The position numbers and the translations under genes are program-made. A model generated the notes under the pieces. That model was not told the DNA's origin. It saw only the letters and a list, made by a program, of their open reading frames with translations, and did not search any database. Positions 9,504-18,245 of a stretch of 64,000 nucleotides of DNA are shown piece after piece. The stretch is from Planctomycetota bacterium (lineage in GTDB: Bacteria; Planctomycetota; PLA2; JAEUHO01). How positions within the stretch are numbered: the first letter of the stretch is position 1; the number at the start of each line of letters is the position of its first letter. The stretch spans positions 1-64,000 of the forward strand of contig JAJDEN010000016.1 of assembly GCA_029259775.1 (NCBI GenBank). The letters run 5' to 3'.

Positions 9504-12089
9504 ATGAATGAGCTGGGTGCCCTGGCCCTCCGACTTTCGGAGGCCACCGACATTCCCACCGCCGCCGAACGGCTCGCAGAACACCTGCGCAGTCTGGCAC
9601 CCGGCGCGGCGGCGCGCGTGTACCTGCTCGCTCCGGGTGACAAGTGCTCCTCCTGCCCGCGCGCCGACCACTGCCCCGAGCAAGACCGCTGCTTCCATCT
9701 CGAAGCGAGCCAGGGGGAGTTCAGCCGCCCGGTGATGCTCGACCAGCGTGTGCCGCGGATCGGAACCGCCCTCGCGGAGGTCTTCGAGACCGGCAACACC
9801 CCCGCCACGCCCCCGCCGGAGCTGGCCAGTGCGGTGACGAGCGAGGACGAGACGGCGTCCATCCTCCTGCCCATGGAGGCCGGTGGGGAGACGGTCGGGG
9901 TCGTGGGCCTGCGCGTCCCCATCGCCTACGCCGAGACGGCCGAGGCCGAAGTGCGCATCGCGGCGTTCCTCACTGCCACGGCGATCCGCCTGGTTCGCAG
10001 CCTGAGCACGGCCAACCGCCGCTTCGAGTCGCTGCTGCTGGTCAACGAGCTCGGTCGCAAGGTCAACTCGATCCTCAACGACGAACTCCTGCTGCGCCAG
10101 GCCGCCGTGGACATCCACCGCACCTTCGGCTTCCACAACGTCATGATCTTCATGGCCGACGAGGCGCGCACCGCCCTCGAGCTGAAGGCCCAGGCCTCGC
10201 GCTACGCGAGCCCGGTCCAGGTCCAGGAGCGCGTCGAGATCGATACCGGCATCATCGGCAGCGTGTACCGCACCGGTCGCACCGAGACGCTCGACGATGT
10301 CAGCAAGTCCGACGCCTACGTGCGCTGGTACGCGGACACGAAGAGCGAGATGGCCGTGCCGATCCAGGTAGGCGGCGTCATCGAGGGCGTGCTCAACGTG
10401 GAGTCCGACACGGTGCGCGGGTTCACCCCCTCGGACCGCCTCGTGCTCGAGACCGTCTCGAACCAGCTCGCCATCGCGATTGAGAACGCGCGGCTCTTCG
10501 GCATGGTCAAGGAGCGCGAGGACCGCTACCGCACGCTCGTCGAGTCGAGCCCCGGCGCCGTGCTCCACCTCGACACCGAAGGTCGCCTGATCTACGCGAA
10601 CCCGGCCGCCGCCGAGCTCACGGGGTACGTGAAGCGCGACCTGCTCTCGCGTTTCAAGCACCTCGAGGATCTCGCGCAGGATGACGACCGCGAAGAGGTC
10701 GAATCCGCCGTCGGGGACGCGCTGCGCGGCCAGTCGCGTCACGATCTCGAGTGGCACATCACGCACGCCGATGGCAGCCAGCGCTTCGTGAACGGATCCC
10801 TGCAGCCGCTGCGCGGCGAGCAAGGCGACCTCAAGGGCGTCGTCGTGCTCGTGCGCGACCGCACGCGCGAGCGTCAGCTGCAGGATCAGCTCAACCAGAG
10901 CGAGAAACTCAGCGCCATCGGCACGCTCGTCAGCGGCGTCGCGCACGAACTCAACAACCCGCTGGCGGGCATCCTTGGGTTCGCCCAGCTCCTGCTGGCG
11001 CGACCGGTCGAGGAGTGGGGCCGCGGCGATGTCGAGAACATCGAGCAGAACGCGCGCCGCTGCCAGCGCATCGTCGAGAACCTGCTCGCCTTCGCGCGCC
11101 AGAGCCGCATGACCAAGCGGCGGGCGAACCTCAACGAGGTCATCGACTCGGTACTCAACCTCAACGAGTATCAGTTCCGCATGGACAACGTGCACATCGA
11201 GCGCGACCTCGATCGCACGATCCCGCCGTTCGCGATCGACGTGAACCGGCTGCAGCAGGTCTTCATCAACCTGGCTTCGAATGCCCACCAGGCGCTGCTC
11301 GGATCCAAGGTCAACCCGCGCCGCATCCGCTTCGAGACGCGACACGCGGACGGCGCCGCCGAGATCCGCATCAGCGACAACGGGCCGGGCATCCCGGATG
11401 ACGTGCGCAAGCACATCTTCGACCCCTTCTTCACGACGAAGGAATCCGGCACGGGCCTGGGGCTAGGCATCTGCTTCGGCATCGTCGAAGAGCACGGCGG
11501 CACCATCACCTTGGACGAGTCCGTCGAGTCGGGCGCCTGCTTCCTGATCACGATCCCCGTGGCGGAAGCACGCGTGTTCCCGGTCGAGATGGCCACCGCG
11601 GCGCGCAACCCCGCATCGGAAGCCGGCGCGGGCAAGACGGTCCTCATCGTGGATGACGACACCTACATCTGCGACGTCGTGGCGCGCGTGCTCAAGAACC
11701 ACAACTACACGACGGACGTGGCCAACGACGGCGCCCAGGCGCTACGCATGCTCAGTGAAGCTAGCTACGACCTGATCGTCACCGACGTGCGCATGCCCGG
11801 CGAGTACGACGGCATCGACCTGCACGATCGCCTCATCGCCCTGGACCCCCAGGCGAACCGGCGCATGATCTACATGACCGGCAACCTGCTCGACGGGCGC
11901 ACCATGGAGCGTCTCCAGGAACTGCAGGTGCGCTGCATCGAGAAGCCGTTCGACATCCACGCGCTCGCGGAGGCGATCAACGAGGTCGCCCGCAGCGCCA
12001 TCGGTGCCCCGCAGCTGTCGCTCCCCGCGCGCGACGCCGACGTGGCGCCCGGCCTGACCGTGCCCCCGCCTGGGGCCGCCACCGGGTAG
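9504..12089 (+). CDS. Hybrid sensor histidine kinase (GAF-GAF-PAS-HisKA-HATPase-REC)
   Basis: The start is set at ATG 9504 (MNELGALALRLSE), since upstream codons are basic, low-complexity intergenic sequence; the product is 861 residues. An N-terminal GAF-like domain carries a cysteine cluster (CSSCPRADHCPEQDRC, about 48-63) that could bind a metal or sense redox. A second GAF lies at about 180-330 and a PAS at 340-455 (YRTLVESSPGAVLHLD). HisKA follows with the phospho-acceptor in VSGVAHELNNPLAGILGF, then HATPase N and G boxes (NLASNAHQALL, ISDNGPGIPDD, GTGLGLGI) and a receiver with its Asp in LIVTDVRMPG. There are no membrane helices, so it is cytosolic. It lies 76 nt after the sigma/membrane operon. 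The signal and output are unknown. Confidence 0.9.
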   Translation: MNELGALALRLSEATDIPTAAERLAEHLRSLAPGAAARVYLLAPGDKCSSCPRADHCPEQDRCFHLEASQGEFSRPVMLDQRVPRIGTALAEVFETGNTPATPPPELASAVTSEDETASILLPMEAGGETVGVVGLRVPIAYAETAEAEVRIAAFLTATAIRLVRSLSTANRRFESLLLVNELGRKVNSILNDELLLRQAAVDIHRTFGFHNVMIFMADEARTALELKAQASRYASPVQVQERVEIDTGIIGSVYRTGRTETLDDVSKSDAYVRWYADTKSEMAVPIQVGGVIEGVLNVESDTVRGFTPSDRLVLETVSNQLAIAIENARLFGMVKEREDRYRTLVESSPGAVLHLDTEGRLIYANPAAAELTGYVKRDLLSRFKHLEDLAQDDDREEVESAVGDALRGQSRHDLEWHITHADGSQRFVNGSLQPLRGEQGDLKGVVVLVRDRTRERQLQDQLNQSEKLSAIGTLVSGVAHELNNPLAGILGFAQLLLARPVEEWGRGDVENIEQNARRCQRIVENLLAFARQSRMTKRRANLNEVIDSVLNLNEYQFRMDNVHIERDLDRTIPPFAIDVNRLQQVFINLASNAHQALLGSKVNPRRIRFETRHADGAAEIRISDNGPGIPDDVRKHIFDPFFTTKESGTGLGLGICFGIVEEHGGTITLDESVESGACFLITIPVAEARVFPVEMATAARNPASEAGAGKTVLIVDDDTYICDVVARVLKNHNYTTDVANDGAQALRMLSEASYDLIVTDVRMPGEYDGIDLHDRLIALDPQANRRMIYMTGNLLDGRTMERLQELQVRCIEKPFDIHALAEAINEVARSAIGAPQLSLPARDADVAPGLTVPPPGAATG

Positions 12090-12170
12090 CTGCGGCGCGT
12101 CCCTCGATGAGGGGGCGGAACGGCCCTGCCGCGAGGCGCTTCGGAAGCCGTCCAGCGCTATGCTCTCCCC

Positions 12171-13262
12171 ATGGCGACGAACTACTGGGACTACATCCGC
12201 GTCGAAGAGCTCCTCCGCCTCCAAGGCGGTCTCGAGGAGGACGACAGCAAGAACACCAACCACGAAGTGCTCTTCATCGTGGTGCACCAGGTGTTCGAGC
12301 TGTGGTTCAAGCTCGCCCTGCGCGAGCTGACGGCACTGCGCGACCAGTTCAAGCAGGACGTCGTCGCCGAGACGAGCCTCGGCGGGGCGGCCGCCAGCAT
12401 GGAGCGGCTCACGCGCATCTTCAACGCCGCGGCCTCGCACTTCCAGGTACTCGAGTCGCTCAACACGCGTGACTACCTCGACTTCCGCGACAAGCTCTTT
12501 CCCGCGAGCGGCTTCCAGTCCGCGCAGATGCGTGAGATGGAGATCCTGCTCGGCCTGCGCGACGACGAGCGCATCGGCCTGGGCGCGGGCGCGCAGTACA
12601 TGGAAGCGCTGAAGGACCCGTCGGGGCAGTCCGCCTCGCCGGCCCATGACCGGGTGCAGGCCCGCTTGAGCGACACGCCGTCGCTCTTGAGCGCGGTCGG
12701 CACGTGGCTGCACCGCACGCCGATCCGTGGTTCCCAGCCCGAGCAAGACGGTGACGCGGCGACGGTGGACGGGTTCCTCGAGGACTACATGGTCTCGCTG
12801 CAGGCCGCCACCGACGAGACGATCGGGATGGTGATCGCCTCCAACGCCATGGAACCCGCGAGCGTGAAGGCCCGCTACGCCAAGGAGGTGCAGCAGGCGC
12901 GCGACTTCTTCTTCGTCGAGGATCTGCAGTTGCGCCGCATCCGCGCCGCCGTGTTGTTCATCGAGAGCTACCGTGAGCTGCCGCTGCTCTCCTGGCCGCG
13001 CAAGCTCCTGGCCAAGCTGATCGAGTTCGAACAGGCGATGATCATCTTCCGCCAGCGCCATGCCCGCATGGTGGAGCGCGTGATCGGCCGTCGCATCGGC
13101 ACGGGCGGATCATCCGGCGTGGACTACCTCGACCAGACCGCGCTCGCCTACCGGGTCTTCAAGGATCTCTGGACCGTGCGCACCTTCCAATTGCCGGCGG
13201 ACGCGCTGCCCGCGCTCGACGACACGAGCCCCTACGAGTTCGGCACGAGCTACGGCCGGTGA
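12171..13262 (+). CDS. Tryptophan 2,3-dioxygenase family haem protein
   Basis: A 363-residue protein beginning MATNYWDYIRVEELL. It carries the family signatures NHEVLFIVVHQVFELWFKLALREL (distal-pocket region, about 24-47), LNTRDYLDFRDKLFPASGFQSAQMREME and FRQRHARMVERVIGRRIGTGGSSGVDYL; the His in RQRHARM is the expected proximal haem ligand. The reaction is tryptophan plus O2 to N-formylkynurenine, the first kynurenine-pathway step. It is longer than typical bacterial TDOs (about 280), with extra sequence in the middle and C-terminal parts. No kynureninase or formamidase gene is adjacent. It sits about 5 kb from the SDR-crotonase-ACAD-RidA set. Confidence 0.9.
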   Translation: MATNYWDYIRVEELLRLQGGLEEDDSKNTNHEVLFIVVHQVFELWFKLALRELTALRDQFKQDVVAETSLGGAAASMERLTRIFNAAASHFQVLESLNTRDYLDFRDKLFPASGFQSAQMREMEILLGLRDDERIGLGAGAQYMEALKDPSGQSASPAHDRVQARLSDTPSLLSAVGTWLHRTPIRGSQPEQDGDAATVDGFLEDYMVSLQAATDETIGMVIASNAMEPASVKARYAKEVQQARDFFFVEDLQLRRIRAAVLFIESYRELPLLSWPRKLLAKLIEFEQAMIIFRQRHARMVERVIGRRIGTGGSSGVDYLDQTALAYRVFKDLWTVRTFQLPADALPALDDTSPYEFGTSYGR

Positions 13263-13282
13263 ATCTCCCGTAGGCTTGCGGC

Positions 13283-15715
13283 ATGCGCCGCCGGCATCTC
13301 ATCCTCGGACTCCTGGCCGTCGTGGTCGGAACGTGGCTCCTGGTGCAAACCGCGGGGCAGGATGACGGGGACGGTGGCGCCGGACGCGCAGACGCAACGG
13401 GGGCCACACAACCGCCTCCCGGCCTGTCGACCCGCGGGCCGGGCAAAGGCGAGGCGGAGAAGCAAGACCCGACGGACGCCGATGCGACCGACACCGAGGC
13501 GACCGACACCGAGGAGGCGGAGCTCGACGAGAACGAGTACCGCATCAGCGGCCGCATCCTCGATGCCGAGGGGCGCCCCGCGATGGGCGAAGCGTTCATC
13601 ACCGACGGCGAAGCCACCGACTCGCTGGACTTCATCATGGAAGACGGCCGCTTCGCGTGCACCCAGTCGCATTGGGGCGTCTACCGGATCCTGGTCATCC
13701 TGGAGGGCCACGTGCCGTGGCTCTCGCCGTGGAGGCGCGAGAAGCCCGGCGAGCGGTTGCGCCTGGGCGACATCCGCATGAAGCGGGGACTCGAGATCAG
13801 CGGCATCGTCCGGGCAACGGAGGGACCCGTGCTCAGACAGGTCGTGATCGAACCCGAGTTCGATCCGCCGCCGCCGTGGTGGGACCTGCTGGAGGGCCAC
13901 GACTCCGATTTCTGGACGCTCGTATCGTCGCGTGCCGACGCAAGCTTCGAGTTCCGAGGCCTGCCACCGGGCTCCTACCGACTGCGCGTCGGCTGGCGGG
14001 AATCCGACGAAGTGATCGTCCGTGGCGTGGTCGCCGGCACGAAGAAGCTGGCGGTGCTCGTGCCGGCGCGGCCGACGCCGGAACCGCCCGAGCCGCAGGG
14101 GCCACCCTTCTCGCTGCGCTTCGTGGTCACGGGAGAGAACGGCGAGAAGATCCCCATCGGTGACGCGCAACTCTCGGACGGCACGTCGACGTGGGGCATG
14201 AAGCAGATGTGGACCATCGAGGGTCACGGGACGCCGCCGTTCCAACTGTTCGTGAAAGGCACCGATCGCGCCCGGCTTGCGCCGGTCATGCTCGCGGGCA
14301 TCGTGCCCGGCAAGGAGCCTGTGCGCGTCACGCTGGGGCGTGGTCGGACGGTCATCGTGACGGCGAAGCACCTGCGCGAGGACGCGCACGTGCAGTTCTG
14401 GGCTCGCGGCTACCTGGGGCCCGACGGCCGCGCGATGCTCACCTCGGAACACAAGGGACCGTTCTTCGGGTTCGTCTCGTTCCGCTCTGAGCGCTTGTCG
14501 CCAACGACCTTCCGCTTCGCGGGGCTACCGGAGGGCACCCTCGATCTGACGATCAGCGGCGTCGGCTACAAACTGCCGCCGGAGATCGAGACGTTCGATA
14601 CGAGCGTCGGCGCCATCACGATTCCCCTGGTCGTGGTGCCGTGGCTCGACGTCGAGGTGACCGCGCCGCCTGGCACGGAGCTGGAGCGTGTCTTGATCGC
14701 GATCGATCAGCCGATCGACGGTGGCCGGAAACGCGTCGCGGACATCGGCAGGAACACCAAGGGCCGGCACTTCACGCACCGCTGTTTCATCGAGGACGCC
14801 TCCAGGCCGCACCGCGTCCACGTGCTGGGCATCACCGCAGCCGGCCGTTTGCGGCCCGCGCACGTCGAGGTCCCCGCCGGCGCGGAGGGACCGGTGCGCG
14901 TGAAACTTCGAACGGGTGCGCCGATCCGCGGTCGACTCGTCGACACGAAGGGACGCCCGCTACCGCGCACCCAGGTTCATCTCGCGCGACCGGCCGAGGG
15001 ACGTGGGCTGCTCGTCGAAGCCGACACGTGGGTCCGCGAACCCAACGACGATCCCGAGTACCCGGCGGCCGCGTGGACAGGTATCGACGGACGCTTCGAG
15101 ATCCTCGGCGCAGGCGATGGGGACTGGCATCTGATGGTCGCGCGCGCGGGCTACGTGCAGCAGGGTGCGCCCCCCATCGTGCGTGCGGGGCAGTCGGGCC
15201 TGCGTGTCGTCCTGGAGGCCGCCCAGCGGATCTCCGGATGGCTGCGTTGTGCCGATCCGGAGGTCGTGCTCTCGGACTTCGAGGTGGCCGCGTGGCCCGC
15301 GGAGCGCGGCGCGCCCATCGTCTACGTAGAGCCCGTCGACGGCGGGTTCTTCGAGATCCCGCGGCTTCCCGGTGGTCGCTACACGATCGTGGTGCGCCCG
15401 GTGAACGACGCTTCGTGGTCCGCACTCCAAGCGGGCGTCGCGGCGGGGACGAGCGACGTCGAGCTGCAGCTCAGACCCGCCCTGACCACCACGCTCGATC
15501 TGCGCGACGCCAAGGGACGCCGGCTCAACTGGGCGGCCGTCACCCTCCGAGGAGCGTTCACGGACATCGAGGCCCATCCTCCGGTGGTGGACGGTCCCTT
15601 CATCGCCTACGGCGTGACCAGCGGGACCTACGAGTTCGTCGTCTTCCTGGACGGCAAGCCTCCGATCCGCATTGAGGTTGAAGCAGGCACCACGACCACG
15701 TACGTCGTGCGCTAG
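13283..15715 (+). CDS. Large membrane-anchored/exported protein with carboxypeptidase-regulatory (Cna-B-like) repeats
   Basis: 810 residues. An N-terminal hydrophobic helix (HLILGLLAVVVGTWLLVQTA, about 4-23) anchors or exports it. A low-complexity Asp/Thr/Glu linker follows (DPTDADATDTEATDTEEAEL). Then come repeated beta-sandwich units with the pattern ISGRILDAEGRPAMGEAFITDGEA, IRGRLVDTKGRPLPRTQVHLA and DGRFEILGAGDGDWHLMVARAGY. These resemble carboxypeptidase D regulatory domains, which act as structural or carbohydrate-binding beta modules rather than enzymes. The start has no obvious ribosome-binding site. It converges tail-to-tail with the FGE gene, both stops lying in one CTAG. A similar protein is encoded at 19528. 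Exact role unknown. Confidence 0.8.
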   Translation: MRRRHLILGLLAVVVGTWLLVQTAGQDDGDGGAGRADATGATQPPPGLSTRGPGKGEAEKQDPTDADATDTEATDTEEAELDENEYRISGRILDAEGRPAMGEAFITDGEATDSLDFIMEDGRFACTQSHWGVYRILVILEGHVPWLSPWRREKPGERLRLGDIRMKRGLEISGIVRATEGPVLRQVVIEPEFDPPPPWWDLLEGHDSDFWTLVSSRADASFEFRGLPPGSYRLRVGWRESDEVIVRGVVAGTKKLAVLVPARPTPEPPEPQGPPFSLRFVVTGENGEKIPIGDAQLSDGTSTWGMKQMWTIEGHGTPPFQLFVKGTDRARLAPVMLAGIVPGKEPVRVTLGRGRTVIVTAKHLREDAHVQFWARGYLGPDGRAMLTSEHKGPFFGFVSFRSERLSPTTFRFAGLPEGTLDLTISGVGYKLPPEIETFDTSVGAITIPLVVVPWLDVEVTAPPGTELERVLIAIDQPIDGGRKRVADIGRNTKGRHFTHRCFIEDASRPHRVHVLGITAAGRLRPAHVEVPAGAEGPVRVKLRTGAPIRGRLVDTKGRPLPRTQVHLARPAEGRGLLVEADTWVREPNDDPEYPAAAWTGIDGRFEILGAGDGDWHLMVARAGYVQQGAPPIVRAGQSGLRVVLEAAQRISGWLRCADPEVVLSDFEVAAWPAERGAPIVYVEPVDGGFFEIPRLPGGRYTIVVRPVNDASWSALQAGVAAGTSDVELQLRPALTTTLDLRDAKGRRLNWAAVTLRGAFTDIEAHPPVVDGPFIAYGVTSGTYEFVVFLDGKPPIRIEVEAGTTTTYVVR

Positions 15716-17670
15716 CGCCGCTTGGGTTCGGCGACGACGCGGAATCCGAGGTTCATCGCCGTGCGGATCGGACGCTCGCCTCCCCGGAAGGCGGCGCGCG
15801 TCTGCCACACAGGCGTGTCGAACGCGCCGCCCCGGAAGATGCGGCGGCTGCCGGACGACGACCCCTTCGGATCACGGATGCGGGTCGTGTCGTAGTCGGC
15901 GGCCCGGTCGGCGCACCACTCGGCCACGTTGCCGATCGTGTCGTAGAGCCCCCACGGATTGCTCCCGTACTGCGCCACGGCCGCTACGCTCACGCTGGAG
16001 TCCACGGTCCCGAAGTAGGCCCAGCGCGGATCGCGCTCGGCCTGCACCCTCACAGCGCGGGGCCAGCCGAGCCGCGCGCTGGTGTCAGCCACGTTCGCCC
16101 ACCGGCCGGCAACAAGCTCGGCGTCACCCCAGTACCAGCGCGTCTGGGTACCCGCCCGGCAGGCGAACTCCCACTCGGCTTCTGTCGGCAGCCGGTAGCG
16201 GCGCGCGCCGTCTTGGTTCGTCAGCCAGAGGCAGAACTTCTCGGCGCTCGCGTGACCGACGGAGCTCACTGGCATGTCCGGCTGGTTGGAGCCCTTCAGG
16301 CCCCGCGGCGACTCGCTCCCATGGAGCCTGCGGAACTTGCGGAACTGCGCGTTCGTCACCTCGGTGATCGCCATGTAGTAGGGCTGGGTCAGTTTCACGT
16401 TGTGCGGCACCTCGCCCTCGTGACGCCCCATCTCCGTCAGGGGCGAACCCATGATGAACTCGCCAGCCGGAATGAGGACGAAGCGCATGCCGATGCTGTT
16501 CTCGAACTGGATGGGCAGTCTCAGCCGCAGCGCTTCGTTCTGCTGATGCTTGGAGAGCACCGGCCAGGGAGCCTTGCGCAGCGGCTCGACCGGCACAGGA
16601 CGAACCTGCACCGTGCGGGTCTTCGGGGTGCGGGTCCGGGGCGGGCGGGTGAGCCTCGGAGCGGGCGGTGACGGGCTCTTGCGTGGTCGGTTGTAGCCGC
16701 GCGAGTGGCGACGGTTGTTCTCGCGCCGGCTCTTCTTGCTCGACTGCGTGCACTTCATGCAGCCGTAGAGCAACGCGAAGATCATGACGAGCACCCAGCC
16801 GCTGCCCTTCTTGGTGGTCTTCCACGCCTTGGTCGTGCGCTGCGGCGCGGCCCACGGCTCGTGGCGGGGCTGCGCGGGCGGCGAGCCATGGGGCCGATCC
16901 GCAGGCGACGTCGGTGGGTCCCAGGGCCGTGGCGCAGGGCCGGGCGTCTCCACCTCGAAGGCGGGCGCAGGATCGGGAGCGGGTTCGCTCTGGATGGTCG
17001 GTGCGGGAGGAGCGTAGGCCGAAGGGAGTTGCTCGAAGGGCCTGGGAGTAGGTTCGGGTTGAGGGTCGGGTTCAGGGGTCGGTTCGGGCGCAGGAACGAG
17101 GACAGGCTCGGCCGTGTCCGTTTCGGTGTCCGTTTCGGTGTCCGTGTCCGTATCCGTGTCGGTGTCCGTGTGCGTGTCGGTGTCCGTGTGCGCGTGGGGG
17201 CGCGCGAACGGGTCGGGGGCAGGAGGAGGCGCGGTGACGGCTGGAACGCCGCCGCCCGTGCGCCAGGCATCGAAGCGCTCGTCGAGCACCGCAGCCATGG
17301 CGTCCAACGCCTCGGGGCGATCGGGCACGTGGTAGAGCGTCGGGTGCTTGGCCAGCAGCGTGCGCTCGTAGTCGAGCAGGTACATGCCCGGGACGTAGTA
17401 GCTCTCCGCAAACTCACGCGCGGCCTTGCCAAGGTGCTCCTCGGTGAGCTTCCCGTCCAGGAACCCCAGCAAGTAGTCACGGCCGCTGTGCCAGCGACGC
17501 TGCAGGCGCTCGAACTCCTCGCGGTGGTGCTCCTCGTGCCACGGGCTCGCCAGCCCGCGCTCGACACACCACGCGAAGAAGATCCCGATGTGCGTGCCGC
17601 CTGCCTTGCGCGGTACGTCTCCGGGGAGGTTGGCGCGTTGCGCCCTCACGTCGTCGTAGACGCGCGTCAT
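15712..17670 (-). CDS. FGE-sulfatase (SUMF1-like) domain membrane protein with an N-terminal DUF7832-like domain
   Basis: 652 residues. The N-terminal ~140 residues (GGTHIGIFFAWCVERGLASPWHEEH, SGRDYLLGFLDGKLTEEHL, LYHVPDRPEALDAMAAVLDERFDAW) look like a DUF7832-type domain. A His/Thr-Asp repeat follows (HTDTDTHTDTDTDTDTDTETDT), then a long Pro-rich stretch and a short hydrophobic helix (GWVLVMIFALLYGCMKC). The C-terminal 270 residues are an FGE-sulfatase fold: MRFVLIPAGEFIMGSP, RYRLPTEAEWEFACRAGT, GNVAEWCADR, FRGGAFDT and NLGFRVV. In aerobic FGEs this fold oxidises a sulfatase Cys; many homologues are non-catalytic binding modules, so I claim only the fold. The start is ATG 17670. Confidence 0.82.
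   Translation of the reverse strand: MTRVYDDVRAQRANLPGDVPRKAGGTHIGIFFAWCVERGLASPWHEEHHREEFERLQRRWHSGRDYLLGFLDGKLTEEHLGKAAREFAESYYVPGMYLLDYERTLLAKHPTLYHVPDRPEALDAMAAVLDERFDAWRTGGGVPAVTAPPPAPDPFARPHAHTDTDTHTDTDTDTDTDTETDTETDTAEPVLVPAPEPTPEPDPQPEPTPRPFEQLPSAYAPPAPTIQSEPAPDPAPAFEVETPGPAPRPWDPPTSPADRPHGSPPAQPRHEPWAAPQRTTKAWKTTKKGSGWVLVMIFALLYGCMKCTQSSKKSRRENNRRHSRGYNRPRKSPSPPAPRLTRPPRTRTPKTRTVQVRPVPVEPLRKAPWPVLSKHQQNEALRLRLPIQFENSIGMRFVLIPAGEFIMGSPLTEMGRHEGEVPHNVKLTQPYYMAITEVTNAQFRKFRRLHGSESPRGLKGSNQPDMPVSSVGHASAEKFCLWLTNQDGARRYRLPTEAEWEFACRAGTQTRWYWGDAELVAGRWANVADTSARLGWPRAVRVQAERDPRWAYFGTVDSSVSVAAVAQYGSNPWGLYDTIGNVAEWCADRAADYDTTRIRDPKGSSSGSRRIFRGGAFDTPVWQTRAAFRGGERPIRTAMNLGFRVVAEPKRR
17114..17193 (-). 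repeat. Coding microsatellite, imperfect 6-nt units encoding (Thr-Asp)n
   Basis: On the plus strand imperfect GTGTCC/GTTTCG hexamer-like units run for about 80 nt inside the FGE-domain gene. On the coding strand they give alternating Thr-Asp/Thr-Glu residues. The unit is a multiple of three, so slippage would change linker length without shifting frame. Confidence 0.85.
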
Positions 17671-17856
17671 GCTTGCCCCAGTCGTGAATCAGAGCCTGTG
17701 CCCAGCTGAGCCCCGGGCCGATGTCGGTAGGCGATCCGGGGCCCACACAGGGTAGCGGAGGCGACGGCGAAACGCAGCCATCGGCCAGCGGCCCCACCGG
17801 ACGCTGCCCGGGCACGTATCTTGGACACGTATCGTCGGCAGCACGAGGAGACGCAG

Positions 17857-18213
17857 ATGAACACCACAGGCCCCCACGACGACCTCCTGTTCGTAGGGAC
17901 GCACGGCCACGTCGCGGCGATCGAGAAGCGCACGGGCAAGACCATCTGGACTGCATCCCTGCCCAAGACGGGCTGGGGCGTCGTCTCGATCGTCTACGAA
18001 GACGACACGCTCTTCTGCGCGGGCGGCGGACGCGTCCTCGCCCTCGACCCCAAGAACGGCTACATCCTCTGGGAGAACCCGCTCAAGGGTCTCGGCAGCG
18101 GCCTCGTCTACCAGACGACCGCCCAGAGCAACGACACGCAGGCCGCGATGGCCGCCCTCGCCGCGGCGGCGGCGGCATCCCAGCAGGCCGCCGGCGCGTC
18201 AGGGACGAGCTAA
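17857..18213 (+). CDS. Small PQQ-like beta-propeller-repeat protein
   Basis: The track starts at TTG 17821. I prefer ATG 17857 (MNTTGPHDDLLFVG), which has GAGGAG at 17845-17850 with 6-nt spacing; the product is 118 residues. Two PQQ-like blade motifs are visible: LLFVGTHGHVAAIEKRTGKTIWTASLP and DDTLFCAGGGRVLALDPKNGYILWENPL. The C-terminal tail is alanine-rich (AAMAALAAAAAASQQAAGASGTS). Two blades cannot close a propeller, so it may oligomerise or be a fragment of a larger ancestor. No signal peptide is seen. It ends immediately before a perfect hairpin. Confidence 0.75.
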   Translation: MNTTGPHDDLLFVGTHGHVAAIEKRTGKTIWTASLPKTGWGVVSIVYEDDTLFCAGGGRVLALDPKNGYILWENPLKGLGSGLVYQTTAQSNDTQAAMAALAAAAAASQQAAGASGTS

Positions 18214-18214
18214 G

Positions 18215-18245
18215 GACCCGATCGGACCCTGGGTCCGATCGGGTC
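18215..18245. terminator. Perfect 15-bp inverted repeat between convergent genes, probable bidirectional terminator
   Basis: GACCCGATCGGACCC, one T, then its exact reverse complement. It begins 2 nt after the PQQ-like stop and overlaps the stop codon region of the convergent HEAT gene. There is no flanking T run, so intrinsic termination would rely on the very strong stem. Confidence 0.75.

Noticed and set aside
6782-9922. 1046-residue minus-strand ORF
   Set aside because: Only its last 311 codons (isoaspartyl peptidase) are protein-like. The rest is antisense to the sigma factor and two membrane-protein genes, which have ribosome-binding sites and overlaps.
17114-17193. Regular short repeats considered as a CRISPR array
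   Set aside because: Units are about 6 nt with no spacers and encode Thr-Asp in frame; it is a coding microsatellite.
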